DNA from: Tessaracoccus oleiagri
GTDB lineage: Bacteria > Actinomycetota > Actinomycetes > Propionibacteriales > Propionibacteriaceae
NCBI RefSeq assembly: GCF_900103275.1
Contig: NZ_FNGP01000004.1
Span: forward strand, 62,001 to 126,000
Reading direction: 5' to 3'
DNA: 64,000 nt
Shown here: positions 1-10,262 of the stretch, piece by piece
Position numbering within the stretch: position 1 is the stretch's first letter
Layout of the letters: every line of letters begins with the position of its first letter
Program-made: the position numbers and the translations under genes
Notes under the pieces: generated by a model
What the model was told of the DNA's origin: nothing
Databases searched by the model: none
The model's input: only the letters and a program-made list of their open reading frames with translations

Positions 1-24
1 TTCGCGCCGAAGTTCAGGGGCTGA
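1..24 (+). CDS. 3' end of an upstream gene (partial)
   Basis: The first 24 bases are an open frame ending in TGA (22-24) that codes for Phe-Ala-Pro-Lys-Phe-Arg-Gly. The stop lies one base before the sufU start, so the upstream gene is probably co-transcribed with sufU. In actinobacterial SUF operons the gene before sufU is normally sufS (cysteine desulfurase). Seven residues cannot confirm that. Confidence 0.3.
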   Translation, partial: FAPKFRG

Positions 25-25
25 C

Positions 26-469
26 ATGAACGTGGACGAGCTGTACCAGACGATCATCCTCGACCACTACCGGGAGAAGCACCACAGCGGACTCCGGGAG
101 CCGTTCGACGTGGAGGTCCACCACGTCAACCCCTCCTGCGGCGACGAGCTCACCCTGCGCGTCCACCTCGACGGCGACACCGTCGGCGACGTGTCCTACG
201 ACGCGGAGGGCTGCTCGATCTCGCAGGCCTCCACGTCCATCATGGCGGACCTGGTCATCGGCCGGCCCGTCACCGAGGCGCTCGCCCTGCACGACGAGTT
301 CCTCGAGGTGATGCAGTCGAAGGGGGAGCTGACCCCCGACGAGGACAGGTTCGAGGACGCGATCGCGTTCGCCGGCGTCGCCAAGTTCCCGGCGCGCGTG
401 AAGTGCGCCCTCCTCGGATGGTCCGCCGTGCGTGACGCCATCCTCCAGGCCCAAGCGAAGGAGCAGTAA
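26..469 (+). CDS. sufU: Fe-S cluster assembly scaffold SufU
   Basis: A 147-residue cytosolic SufU/IscU-like protein. It accepts sulfur from the SufS cysteine desulfurase and delivers it for Fe-S cluster building. The family ligands are visible: Cys38 with Asp40 (PSCGDELTL), Cys63 (EGCSIS) and Cys127 (RVKCALLGW). The extra stretch between the second and third Cys is the SufU-type insertion that separates it from IscU. The ATG lies one base after the stop of the preceding gene, and its own TAA overlaps the next ATG by one base, so it sits inside an operon. Family assignment is secure. Confidence 0.95.
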   Translation: MNVDELYQTIILDHYREKHHSGLREPFDVEVHHVNPSCGDELTLRVHLDGDTVGDVSYDAEGCSISQASTSIMADLVIGRPVTEALALHDEFLEVMQSKGELTPDEDRFEDAIAFAGVAKFPARVKCALLGWSAVRDAILQAQAKEQ

Positions 470-843
470 TGACCGAACCCCGACCCAGCGACCTCGTCAA
501 GGACGAGCTCCCCGACGTCGGCGCGCCCAGCGCGGTGCCGACGGTCGAGGAGATCGAGGAGGCGATGAAGGACGTCGTCGACCCCGAACTGATGGTCAAC
601 GTCGTCGACCTCGGCCTCCTCTACGGCGTCGACGTCGACGCCGAGGGCAACGTGACCCTCGACATGACGCTCACGTCGCCCACCTGTCCGCTCACCGACA
701 AGATCGAGTACGACACCCGATACGTCCTCGACGGGCTGGCCAACTCCGTGACCCTCAACTGGGTCTGGCTGCCGCCGTGGACGCTCGACATGATCACCGA
801 CGACGGCCGCGAGCAGCTGCGATCGATCGGCTACAACCTCTGA
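469..843 (+). CDS. sufT: MIP18/DUF59 metal-sulfur cluster assembly factor (SufT-like)
   Basis: A 124-residue DUF59 protein. The motif TSPTCPLTDKI (about residues 64-74) carries the Thr/Cys pair of the MIP18/SufT family, and the N-terminal part has the typical IEEAMKDVVDPEL helix followed by NVVDLGLLYGV. Members help mature Fe-S proteins. The ATG overlaps the sufU stop by one base, so translation is probably coupled. This pair corresponds in order to Rv1465-Rv1466 of M. tuberculosis. A G/C hairpin follows the stop and probably ends the operon. Confidence 0.92.
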   Translation: MTEPRPSDLVKDELPDVGAPSAVPTVEEIEEAMKDVVDPELMVNVVDLGLLYGVDVDAEGNVTLDMTLTSPTCPLTDKIEYDTRYVLDGLANSVTLNWVWLPPWTLDMITDDGREQLRSIGYNL

Positions 844-853
844 GGTTGTCCGG

Positions 854-880
854 AGAGCCCCGCCCAGGCGGGGCTCTTCC
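854..880 (+). terminator. Terminator after sufT
   Basis: A 10-bp perfect G/C stem (854-863 with 868-877) with a 4-base loop, followed only by TCC, so the U-tract is weak. It sits 11 bases after the sufT stop and just before the rarD -10 box. Confidence 0.6.
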
Positions 881-907
881 GCGTCCACTGGGATATGCTC
901 ACGGCTC

Positions 908-1789
908 GTGACGAGAGATCTGCGGGTGGGCTGGGCGACGGGGTTCACCGCCTACCTCGTGTGGGGCATCTTCCCGATCTACTTCGTGCTCTTCGCCCGC
1001 TCGGGGGCGCTGGAGATCGTCGCGCACCGAGTGCTGTGGAGCCTCGTCTTCTGCCTCCTGCTGTTGGCGGTCACGCGCACCTTCCATGAGTTCGGCGCCA
1101 TCTGGCGCGACCTCAGGATCGCCGGACTGATGGCACTCGCCGGCGTCCTGATCACCGCGAACTGGTCCACCTACGTCGCGGGCGTGCTGGCCGGACGCAC
1201 CATCGAGGCGGCGCTCGGCTACTTCATCAACCCGCTGGCGGTCGTGGGGTTCGGAGTCCTGGTCTTCCGCGAGAAGCTGCGGCCCCTGCAGAAGGTGGCG
1301 CTCATCTTCGGGGCGGCGGCCGTCGTCGTGATGGTGGTCGCCTACGGTGAGGTCCCGTGGATCGCGCTGATCCTCACCCTGACGTTCGGCTCCTACTCGT
1401 TGGTGAAGAAGCTGGTCGGAGGCAAGGTCAGGCCCATTCCCGGCCTGGCGTTCGAGACCGCGACCACGGCTCCGCTGGCGCTCGCGTTCCTGGTGTGGGT
1501 CGCCTGGGCCGGGCAGACCACCGTCACACCGGACGGCTACGGACTGCTGGTGGCCAGCACCGGCATCGTGACCGCTGTTCCGCTGCTGCTCTTCGCCGTT
1601 GCTGCCAGACACCTCCCCATGGTGGCGCTGGGCATGATCCAGTACCTCAGCCCCATCTGGCAGTTCCTGATCGGCTGGTTGGTGTTCCGGGAGCCCATGC
1701 CCCCGTCGCGCTGGGCCGGCTTCGTGCTCGTCTGGGTCGCCATCGTGATCTTCGCCGTCGACGTGCTGCGGCAGGGCCGTCGCCGCTGA
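908..1789 (+). CDS. rarD: EamA/RarD-type transporter
   Basis: A 293-residue integral membrane protein of the drug/metabolite transporter superfamily with about ten hydrophobic helices in two EamA halves. The RarD subfamily is suggested by the opening WATGFTAYLVWGIFPIYF, the helix IAHRVLWSL-like segment and NWSTYVAGV. RarD substrates are not established; the family name comes from chloramphenicol-sensitivity phenotypes. The GTG start is chosen because a TATGCT -10 box (894-899) ends 8 nt upstream and no Shine-Dalgarno site is present, so the mRNA is probably leaderless. The gene stands alone. Confidence 0.85.
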   Translation: MTRDLRVGWATGFTAYLVWGIFPIYFVLFARSGALEIVAHRVLWSLVFCLLLLAVTRTFHEFGAIWRDLRIAGLMALAGVLITANWSTYVAGVLAGRTIEAALGYFINPLAVVGFGVLVFREKLRPLQKVALIFGAAAVVVMVVAYGEVPWIALILTLTFGSYSLVKKLVGGKVRPIPGLAFETATTAPLALAFLVWVAWAGQTTVTPDGYGLLVASTGIVTAVPLLLFAVAARHLPMVALGMIQYLSPIWQFLIGWLVFREPMPPSRWAGFVLVWVAIVIFAVDVLRQGRRR

Positions 1790-1942
1790 GGCACGCACAT
1801 CCCCGGCATGCGGGGTGACGGCACGGCATCCCTCGCCGAGCAGGGGCAACCTGTGCGGCATCAGAAACGCACAGGGTGCCTTTGTCTGGCGGGTCCAAGC
1901 GATGGCCGGTGCCCTTCGCCGGTGGGCGTAGACTTGTCCCTC
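1790..1942. other. Intergenic region before the ABC-F gene
   Basis: 153 bases with no convincing gene. It ends in a TAGACT -10 box (1929-1934) eight bases before the GTG of the ABC-F gene. A CCCCGGCATGCGGGG-like inverted repeat (about 1801-1815) after rarD could serve as a weak terminator. Confidence 0.4.
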
Positions 1943-3541
<1,599 letters not shown>

Positions 3542-3562
3542 TCCGTGGGGGAGACTGGGGAC

Positions 3563-4072
3563 ATGACGATCCACAGTTCGCATCCCTTCCTGCCGCCCCC
3601 GGAGGAGCGTGAGCCGGCCCGTCGGCTCCGGGGCCGCCTGCCCGCACCGGTCAGCATCTGGACCAGCGCGGCCGACGGCCGACGCGACGGGTGGACGATC
3701 TCGTCGTTGCTGGTGGCGAACGGCGAACCCGCGGAGCTCGTCGCGCTGGTCAACGAGGACGCCGACTGGTGGGAGCTGTTCCGCGAGACCGGGTACGCCA
3801 CGGTGAACGTACTGGGGCCGGGCCAGGGCTGGATCGCCGACGTGTTCGCCCGCGTCGCCCCGTCGCCGGGCGGGGTGTTCCGCACGGGGGACTGGACCGA
3901 CGCGCCCCACGGGCCCCGGCTCGCGGGCTGCTCCGCCTGGGTGGGCGCACGGCTGGTGGACCCGTACCCGCCGTCGGCGGGCTGGGGGCTGCTCGTGCGG
4001 GCCACGGTGGAGTCCGTGGAACTCGCCGAGGGCGTCCCCGCGCTGGAGCACCTCGGCGGGCACTACCGATGA
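3563..4072 (+). CDS. Flavin-reductase-like (split-barrel FMN-binding) protein
   Basis: A 169-residue protein that looks like a flavin reductase/FMN-binding split barrel. The N-terminal part has RGRLPAPVSIWTSA and DGWTISSLLVANGEPAELVALVNEDADWW, matching the strand-helix order of that fold; the C-terminal half carries GCSAWVGARLVD. I chose ATG 3563 over the in-frame GTG at 3545. The sequence before ATG (GAGACT, 6-nt gap) resembles the leaderless arrangement of its neighbours, with one mismatch. The family is likely; substrate unknown. Confidence 0.65.
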   Translation: MTIHSSHPFLPPPEEREPARRLRGRLPAPVSIWTSAADGRRDGWTISSLLVANGEPAELVALVNEDADWWELFRETGYATVNVLGPGQGWIADVFARVAPSPGGVFRTGDWTDAPHGPRLAGCSAWVGARLVDPYPPSAGWGLLVRATVESVELAEGVPALEHLGGHYR

Positions 4073-4106
4073 GCCCGGTGCTCGTCGCGCCGGTACAGTG
4101 GCGCGC

Positions 4107-4586
4107 GTGAAGTTCCGCCCGGTCGCCCTGGTCGCGACGCTCGTCGTCGCCTCCGCTGCGGCCGGTGCGCCGCCCGCCGCCGCGACGGCCGGGGTGGCCG
4201 CGAACTGCTTCGGGGACCTGGTCGCGTCGCACGCGCTGGTGGATCGCGACGGGCTGGGTGCCACCACGGAGCTGGGCCGGCTCCGGGTCGACGTCTTCTA
4301 CTCGGCGGCCGCCGGAGGCACGACGTGCGCCATGACCGTCGGCGGGAACGGCACCGCGTCCGGTCCCGTGCCGATGGTGGCGATGCTGCTCACCGACGGC
4401 GGGGAGGCGGCGCTGGACCGCGGCGAGTACCGCTACCACGCCGCGGTGACCGCCACCGGGACCGCGGGGCGGTGCGTCCGGGTGTACGGGGAGACACGGT
4501 TGCTTCCCTTTGGGCCCGAGGTGCCCGCTTCCGACTGGTACTTCCTGGCCGGCGACGCCCGGGAGTACTGCAACCCCTCCGCCTGA
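4107..4586 (+). CDS. Small secreted protein, unknown function
   Basis: A 159-residue protein with a clear signal peptide: a basic start (VKFRP), a hydrophobic core and an Ala-rich cleavage region near residues 25-30. The mature part contains four cysteines (ANCFGDL, TTCAMTV, GRCVRVYG, REYCNPS), consistent with two disulfides in an exported domain. GTG 4107 is preferred over the in-frame GTG 4098 because a TACAGT -10 box (4094-4099) overlaps the earlier codon and ends 7 nt before 4107. I do not recognise a family. Confidence 0.7.
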   Translation: MKFRPVALVATLVVASAAAGAPPAAATAGVAANCFGDLVASHALVDRDGLGATTELGRLRVDVFYSAAAGGTTCAMTVGGNGTASGPVPMVAMLLTDGGEAALDRGEYRYHAAVTATGTAGRCVRVYGETRLLPFGPEVPASDWYFLAGDAREYCNPSA

Positions 4587-4632
4587 GCGGGGTCGCCCGC
4601 CCGCGCCGGAGCGCGGCCGATAGCCTGACCGG

Positions 4633-5391
4633 ATGAGGTCGAAGGGCTGGATCCCCAAGCAGCACGGGGCGTGGGCGATGCTGGTGGTGCCGTTCCTGCT
4701 CGGCCTCGTCGGTGCCGCACGGGCCTCGGCCCTCGGATGGGGTCATCTCACGCTGTTCGTGTTCTGGATGCTCGGGTACTTCACCTTCAACGCCGCCTCC
4801 GGCTGGCTGAAGGCGGCCCCCCGGCAACGCCCGAAGTACGTGCGCCCGCTGCTGGTCTACGCCTGCGCGTCGGCCCTCGCCGGTCTCGCGACCCTCCTGC
4901 TCGTCGGGCTGCGCCCCCTGCCGTGGGCGTTCGCCTTCCTGCCGCTGATGGTGCCCGCGCTGTGGCTGGCCAGCCGCCGGCGAGAGCGCGCCACCATCGG
5001 CGGGCTGCTCACCATCGCGGCCGCCTCCCTCATGGTGCCCGTGGCGCGCTACCTCCATCCCTCGGCCGTCGACGACCGGCCCGAGGTCACCGCAGCCGCG
5101 GTGCTGGTGTTCGCCTACTTCTTCGGCACGGTCCTGTTCGTCAAGACCAACCTGCGCGAACGGGGCTCGCGGACGTACCTGGTCGCGTCCATCGGCTACC
5201 ACGTGGGCGCGGCGCTGCTCGCCGCGGCCCTCGCCGCCGCCGGGGTGGCCGGCTGGTGGTGGGTGGCGGTGCTGGGCGCGGCACTCCTCAGGGCGGTCGT
5301 CGTACCCCCACTCAGGTGGAAGCCGTTGCCGTTGGGGATGATCGAGATCGCGCTCAGCGCGGCGATCGTGCTCGGCGCGTTGCTCTCCTGA
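4633..5391 (+). CDS. YwiC-like membrane protein
   Basis: A 252-residue integral membrane protein. The opening KGWIPKQHGAWAMLVVPFLLG is the hallmark of the YwiC-like family, followed by a run of about seven hydrophobic helices. Function of the family is not established; B. subtilis ywiC lies near anaerobic respiration genes. ATG 4633 follows a TAGCCT -10 box (4621-4626) by 6 nt, implying a leaderless transcript. Confidence 0.85.
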   Translation: MRSKGWIPKQHGAWAMLVVPFLLGLVGAARASALGWGHLTLFVFWMLGYFTFNAASGWLKAAPRQRPKYVRPLLVYACASALAGLATLLLVGLRPLPWAFAFLPLMVPALWLASRRRERATIGGLLTIAAASLMVPVARYLHPSAVDDRPEVTAAAVLVFAYFFGTVLFVKTNLRERGSRTYLVASIGYHVGAALLAAALAAAGVAGWWWVAVLGAALLRAVVVPPLRWKPLPLGMIEIALSAAIVLGALLS

Positions 5392-5400
5392 ACCGACGGT

Positions 5401-7287
5401 TCAGTCGCGGATGCGGCTCACCGTCGCCTCCCAGGGCGTCATCGTCGCGCCCCGCTCACCGATCACCGGGGTCACCTGTGCCCGCACCGGCGGCCTCGGG
5501 CGCGGCTTCGCGCCCAGGTTCAGTTCCACCAGCCAGCTCGACGCGGCGTCGCGCCGCACGTAGACGAAGACGTCGTCCTCGTGGTGCATGACCTCGAGCC
5601 GCCCCACCGACAGCGCGGTGTGCTCGTGCCGCAGCGCGATGAGGTCGCGGTACCAGGAGTAGACGGAGTCGGGGTTCTCCCGTTGCGCCTCGACGGAGAA
5701 GCCCGGCGTGCGCTCGTGGCCCGGCAGCCACGCGTTCGAGTCGTCCTGGTCCTCGGTCCACCGGATCGGGGTCCGCGAGTGGTCGCGGGAACCCACCATC
5801 ATGTGGTTCCACACCTCCTCCTCGGTCTTGCCCATCTCGCGCAGCGACGCGTAGCGGTTGATCGACTCGATGTCGCGCAGCTCGTCGAGCGAGTCGAACG
5901 GCTCGTTCACGGCGCCCAGTTCCTGGCCCTGGTAGACGAACGGCGTGCCGCGCATCGTGAGCTGCATCGTGCCGATCAGCTTCGCGACCGCCACGCGCGT
6001 GCGCGGCTGGTGGATCGCGTCGGGGTAGACCTTGCTCACCATGCGGGTGTTGTCGTGGTTCTCGACGAACAGGCTCACCCAGTCGCCCTCGCCGATCTTG
6101 GCGTTGTAGTTGGACCAGAACTTCGCCAGGTAGTTGAGGTCGTAGACGTAGTCGTGCCAGCGGGTCATGCCGGGCGGCTCGAGCCCGTCGAAGTTGAAGA
6201 TGAGGTCGAGTTCCTTCCTCGACCAGCCGCTCAGCAGGCGGCCCGCCTGGACACCGATGCCGGGCGTCTCGCCGATCATGACGGCCACCGACCCGTCCTC
6301 CCGGGTGAACCCCTCGCGGCGCAGTTCGGCGAGGAACTCGTCGAGCCGTGGGCCGTAGAGGTAGTGCTCGATGCCGGTGAACTCCAGCAACTCGCCCACG
6401 TACGGATGCCCGTCAGGGAGGTAGTCCGGCTTGGAGATGTAGTTGATCACGTCCATCCGGAACCCGTCGATGCCCCGCGCCAACCACCACTGCACGATCT
6501 CCGCCACCTCACGGCGGACGTTGGTGTTGTTCCAGTTGAGGTCCATCTGCGACTCGTCGAAGAGGTGCAGCGCCCACAGGTTCGCCTCGGGGATCCAGCG
6601 CCACGTCGACCCGGAGAAGAACGACTGCCAGTTCGTCGGCGGCTTGTCCTCGGTGCCGGCCACAAGGTAGTAGTAGCCCCCGTAGATGCCGTCGGGGTCG
6701 GCGATGGCCTTCTGGAACCACTCGTGCTCGGCGCTCGTGTGGTTGACCACCAGGTCCATGATGATCTTCATGCCGCGCTCATGGCAGCCTGCGATCAACT
6801 CGTCGACGTCGTCGAGGGTGCCCATCTCGGGCAGCACCGCCTTGTAGTCGCGGATGTCGTAGCCCATGTCCTTGTTGGGCGAGTCGAAGATGGGGGAGAG
6901 CCAGATGCAGTCCACGCCCAGGTCGCTCAGGTAGTCGAGCTTGCCGATGATGCCCCGCACGTCGCCGAGGCCGTCGCCGTCGGAGTCCGCGAAGCTGCGC
7001 GGGTAGACCTGGTAGAAGACGGCGCTGCGCCACCACGGGTGCTCGTCGGGTCCCTCGAGGGAGGGCTCGCCCGTGACCTGGTTGACCATGCCGATCATCA
7101 CGTCCATGAACCCGCCGCCGGTGATGGGGCGGAGCAGGAGGTCGATGGTGCGCAGCTTGAGGCGGCCCAGCACGTGCGGCAGCCAGCGGGGCAGCGCGGT
7201 GTGCAGGATGAGTTTGTCGACGACGTCCCGGCCGATGGGGTGGTCCATGATCTCGCTCAGGCGGCTTTGCCGGGAGTACTTGCGCAT
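5401..7287 (-). CDS. GH13 alpha-glucosidase / oligo-1,6-glucosidase
   Basis: A 628-residue glycoside hydrolase of family 13. The catalytic (beta/alpha)8 barrel starts near residue 85 (WWRSAVFYQVYPRSF). Conserved blocks are DLVVNHTSAEHEWF, GFRMDVIN (Asp nucleophile), MIGETPG (Glu acid/base) and FVENHDNTR (transition-state Asp). It would cleave alpha-1,6 or alpha-1,4 bonds in short glucans in the cytosol. The start at 7287 follows a TACGCT -10 box (plus-strand 7294-7299) by 6 nt; a much longer open frame upstream lacks homology. An unusual helical extension of about 80 residues precedes the barrel. A GPH-type sugar symporter gene lies just upstream on the same strand and probably supplies substrate. 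Confidence 0.9.
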   Translation of the reverse strand: MRKYSRQSRLSEIMDHPIGRDVVDKLILHTALPRWLPHVLGRLKLRTIDLLLRPITGGGFMDVMIGMVNQVTGEPSLEGPDEHPWWRSAVFYQVYPRSFADSDGDGLGDVRGIIGKLDYLSDLGVDCIWLSPIFDSPNKDMGYDIRDYKAVLPEMGTLDDVDELIAGCHERGMKIIMDLVVNHTSAEHEWFQKAIADPDGIYGGYYYLVAGTEDKPPTNWQSFFSGSTWRWIPEANLWALHLFDESQMDLNWNNTNVRREVAEIVQWWLARGIDGFRMDVINYISKPDYLPDGHPYVGELLEFTGIEHYLYGPRLDEFLAELRREGFTREDGSVAVMIGETPGIGVQAGRLLSGWSRKELDLIFNFDGLEPPGMTRWHDYVYDLNYLAKFWSNYNAKIGEGDWVSLFVENHDNTRMVSKVYPDAIHQPRTRVAVAKLIGTMQLTMRGTPFVYQGQELGAVNEPFDSLDELRDIESINRYASLREMGKTEEEVWNHMMVGSRDHSRTPIRWTEDQDDSNAWLPGHERTPGFSVEAQRENPDSVYSWYRDLIALRHEHTALSVGRLEVMHHEDDVFVYVRRDAASSWLVELNLGAKPRPRPPVRAQVTPVIGERGATMTPWEATVSRIRD

Positions 7288-7325
7288 GCGCCAAGCGTAT
7301 TGGCTCGGCGGTCGGCGCGGGGCAG

Positions 7326-8672
7326 TCAGTGGAGCGGAGTTTCGCGTCGCCTCAGTTCGCCGACGATGTCGGCGTAGGTGACCTCGTCGAGCCGGTACCG
7401 CGCGCGGAGGATGAGGTAGCTCACGACGACGAGCACCAGCGGCAGCCCCATCATCGCCACCTTGATCACGAGGCGACCATCGGCGTCGAGGTCGGCGGAC
7501 GATGCGGCGTCCGAGATCCCGCTCACGACGACGGTGGCGCCGACGACGCCCGTGGCCAGGGCATTGGAGAACTTGTAGATGAACGGCTGGAGCGCGAACG
7601 TGACGGCCTCGTTGCGCCTGCCCAGCTTCCACTGGCCGTACTCGGCACTGTCGGCGATGAACATCACCATCAGGAGCTGGATCGCGCCCTGGCCGGCGAA
7701 CAGCAGCACGCCGGCCACCGCGACGATGCCGAGGTCGCCGTCGGCGAAGTAGAAGACGACGTAGCCGAGCACCATCATCGCGGTGGCGCCCAGGTGGATG
7801 CGGAACCGGCGCACGTACCGGCTGACGAGCGGGAACAGCGCGAGCGAGGCGATCTGCGTGACCCCGAGGACGAGCGCGAACGTCGAGTAGGCGTCCTCGT
7901 CACCGAAGACGTACTTGAAGTAGTAGAGGCCGAGCGACGTCGTGAGGGTGTACCCGGTCATGAACAGTGTCATGCCGAGCGTGGTCCACATCAGTTGGTC
8001 GTTCGCGACGATGGCGCGCCAGAGCCCCTTCAGCCCCGTGTTGCCGGAGTCCACCAGGACCTGTTCCCGCGCGAACACCAGCGGGAGCGCCTGGAACATG
8101 AGCATGCCGCCGGCGGCGAGGACCGCGAACCAGAACCACCCCTGCTGGAGTGAGCCGGTCCGCTCACCGAGCCACTTGGTGAGCGGAACGATGCCGACGA
8201 CGACGGAGAACAGCCCGACGTTCGCGCAGATCCGCGCCGCCACGCCGATCCGCTCGCGCTGCCGTTGGTCCCTCGTCAGGGACGGCAGCATCCCCCAGTA
8301 GGAGATGTCGTTGATCGTGTAGGCCACCTCGAACACCAGGTACGTCAGGGTGAAGACGGCCACGAATCCCCAGCCGGTGACGCCGAAGTCGGTGAACATC
8401 AGCACGCCGGCCACCGCCCAGAGCAGGGCGCCCAACCCCATCCACGGCCTGAACTTGCCCCAGCGGGAGCGGGTGTTGTCGACGATCATCCCCATGAAGG
8501 GGTCGTTGACCGCGTCGAAGATGCGCATGGCCACCATCACGACCGTGACGGCGATGAGCTCCGCGCCGCTGATGCCCAGCACGTCGGTGAGGTAGAACAT
8601 CAGGAACAGGGAGACCATGGCGGCGAGCATGTCCCGGCCCAGGGTGCCCAGGCCGTAGGCGAAAGCTGTCAC
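7326..8672 (-). CDS. GPH-family (MFS) sugar:cation symporter
   Basis: A 448-residue transporter with about twelve membrane helices. Family marks are the N-terminal YGLGTLGRDMLAAMVSLFLMFYLTDVLG, then DAVNDPFMGMIVDNTRSRWGKFRPW, which is the classic glycoside-pentoside-hexuronide loop 2-3 motif, and later DSAEYGQWKLGRRNE. These proteins import glycosides with H+ or Na+. GTG 8672 is chosen because TACGCT (plus-strand 8679-8684) ends 6 nt upstream; this -10 box overlaps the stop of the preceding methyltransferase gene. It lies 38 bases upstream of the GH13 gene, which has its own -10 box in the gap. Confidence 0.9.
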   Translation of the reverse strand: MTAFAYGLGTLGRDMLAAMVSLFLMFYLTDVLGISGAELIAVTVVMVAMRIFDAVNDPFMGMIVDNTRSRWGKFRPWMGLGALLWAVAGVLMFTDFGVTGWGFVAVFTLTYLVFEVAYTINDISYWGMLPSLTRDQRQRERIGVAARICANVGLFSVVVGIVPLTKWLGERTGSLQQGWFWFAVLAAGGMLMFQALPLVFAREQVLVDSGNTGLKGLWRAIVANDQLMWTTLGMTLFMTGYTLTTSLGLYYFKYVFGDEDAYSTFALVLGVTQIASLALFPLVSRYVRRFRIHLGATAMMVLGYVVFYFADGDLGIVAVAGVLLFAGQGAIQLLMVMFIADSAEYGQWKLGRRNEAVTFALQPFIYKFSNALATGVVGATVVVSGISDAASSADLDADGRLVIKVAMMGLPLVLVVVSYLILRARYRLDEVTYADIVGELRRRETPLH

Positions 8673-8676
8673 GGGC

Positions 8677-9480
8677 TCAGCGTAACGGCGAACGCCCCGG
8701 GCCGGTGATGGTGAGGACCGACACGTCCACGGTGACGGAGGAGGCCGCGAGCCGGGGGCTGGCGTGGAAGGCGTTGGGACCCATGGCGACGAGGTCCGTC
8801 GCCGCCTCGGCGTCCAGGTCGAGGCGGAACCGGACGTGGCGGCGCCGTGCCTCGCCACCCAGGGCGGACGCGACACGGTCGGCCTTGTCGTCCGGGACGT
8901 CGAGCAGGCCGTGCGCCTGCCGCAGCTCGGCCAGGTGGCCGGGCTCCGGCACCACGACGACGATGCGGCCGCAGTCGTCGAGGACTCGCCGGAACTCGCC
9001 CGGGTTGCGGGGCGCGAAGACGCACAGGACCGCGTCGACCGCACCGTCGGCCACCGGCAGCCCGGACCAGGTGTCGGCCACGATCGCCGCCACCCGCGGG
9101 TGGGTGCGGGCGGCGCGGCGGGCGGCGGCGACGGACACGTCGGCCGCCAGCCCGAGGGCGTCGGCCCCGAGGGCGTGGGCGAGGTAGTGGCCGGTGCCGG
9201 CACCCGCCTCGAGCACCCGCCGGGCGCCCCGCAGCTCGTCGGCGACCGCGTCGGCGATCGGCGAGTAGTGCCCGGCCCGCAAGAACCGGTCGCGGGCGGC
9301 GACCATCTCGGCCGTGTCGGCGTTGCGGGGCGCGGCCCGGCCGAGCAGGTTGACGTAGCCCTGCCTGGCGACGTCGAACGCGTGTCCCTGCGAGCAGCGC
9401 AGGCTGGAGCCGTCGAGGTGCAGCGCCGCCGCGCAGTGCGGGCAACGGAGCCAGTCGACGACGGCGGCGAGGGCGCTCAC
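8677..9480 (-). CDS. RlmA-like 23S rRNA (guanine-N1) methyltransferase
   Basis: A 267-residue SAM-dependent methyltransferase. The N-terminal zinc knuckle is visible (LRCPHCAAAL ... LRCSQGHAFD), followed by the RlmA-type block QGYVNLLG and DRFLRAGHYSPIAD. The Rossmann SAM site is VLEAGAGTGHYLAHAL. Family members methylate G745 or G748 of 23S rRNA; the latter (TlrB type) protects against tylosin. Which position this one modifies cannot be told. GTG 9480 overlaps the SURF1 stop in a GTGA junction, so it is the third gene of a minus-strand operon. Confidence 0.85.
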   Translation of the reverse strand: MSALAAVVDWLRCPHCAAALHLDGSSLRCSQGHAFDVARQGYVNLLGRAAPRNADTAEMVAARDRFLRAGHYSPIADAVADELRGARRVLEAGAGTGHYLAHALGADALGLAADVSVAAARRAARTHPRVAAIVADTWSGLPVADGAVDAVLCVFAPRNPGEFRRVLDDCGRIVVVVPEPGHLAELRQAHGLLDVPDDKADRVASALGGEARRRHVRFRLDLDAEAATDLVAMGPNAFHASPRLAASSVTVDVSVLTITGPGRSPLR

Positions 9481-10262
9481 GTGTCGGCGGGCTCGGCGAT
9501 CGCCTCTTCCGCTTCCCGGCGCTGCGCGAGCCGGGCGCGGCGACGCTCCGCCTTCCGGCGGTCGCGGATGTCGGCGCGGATGAGGACGACCACGCCGATC
9601 ACGGCGATGAGCGTGAAGGAGAACCACTGCCACGCGTAGCTCAGGTGCGGTCCCTCGTCGAGCGATGGCAGCGCCACCGGCACCAGCAAGGGGTCGTCCT
9701 CCGGCACCGACGACTGCGCGGTGATGTAGCCGTCGACGAGTTCCTCGCCGAGCGACGCGCCGATCGCCTCGGAGTTGATGAGCCGGATGTTGAACTCGTG
9801 GGGCGTGATGGCGTTGTCGCGGCCGCGCTCGTTGCGGTGCACGTAGCCCTGGACGGTGACCTCGCCCGTCGGGGGCGCGGGCGGCGCCGGGTCGGGCTGG
9901 CCCTGCGGGCGGGGGATGAAGCCGCGGTCGATCAGGACCAGCCGGCCGTCGTCGGCCTCGAGCACCGAGACCACCTCGGTCCCGGCGCCGTCCTGGTTGC
10001 GGTAGCGGGCCTGGTACGTCTCGCCGGTGTAGGTGCCGGTCACGGTGACCGGGTACCACTGGTCCTCGTCGTCGATGGTCTCGTCCATCACCTGCGCGTA
10101 GGGCTGCGGCTGCTGCTGCGAGTGCTCCAGCACCCGTGCGTTGGTGGCGCGGCGCTCGTCCAGACGCCGGAGCTGCCACTCGCCGAGCTGCACGAACACG
10201 ACCGCCAGGACGGCGACGACGAGCAGCAGCGCTCCCCATCGGAGCAACATCCTCCTCGTCAT
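9477..10262 (-). CDS. SURF1 family protein
   Basis: A 261-residue SURF1-like protein with one membrane helix at each end (residues about 9-26 and 212-230) and an extracytoplasmic domain between them. Typical blocks are LGEWQLRRLDER after helix 1, WYPVTVTGTY, VLIDRGFIPRP and HLSYAWQWFSF before helix 2. SURF1 helps assemble the haem a/a3 site of cytochrome c oxidase in mitochondria and alphaproteobacteria; actinobacterial homologues are assumed to act likewise. ATG overlaps the stop of the upstream DUF3099 gene (ATGA). Confidence 0.9.
   Translation of the reverse strand: MTRRMLLRWGALLLVVAVLAVVFVQLGEWQLRRLDERRATNARVLEHSQQQPQPYAQVMDETIDDEDQWYPVTVTGTYTGETYQARYRNQDGAGTEVVSVLEADDGRLVLIDRGFIPRPQGQPDPAPPAPPTGEVTVQGYVHRNERGRDNAITPHEFNIRLINSEAIGASLGEELVDGYITAQSSVPEDDPLLVPVALPSLDEGPHLSYAWQWFSFTLIAVIGVVVLIRADIRDRRKAERRRARLAQRREAEEAIAEPADT

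Noticed and set aside
4098-4106. GTG 4098 as start of the small secreted protein
   Set aside because: It overlaps the TACAGT -10 box; GTG 4107 is at the right distance and directly begins a signal peptide.
7288-7632. N-terminal extension of the GH13 frame to 7632
   Set aside because: It runs through the symporter gene's 3' end in another frame and across the GH13 -10 box; translation is low-complexity.
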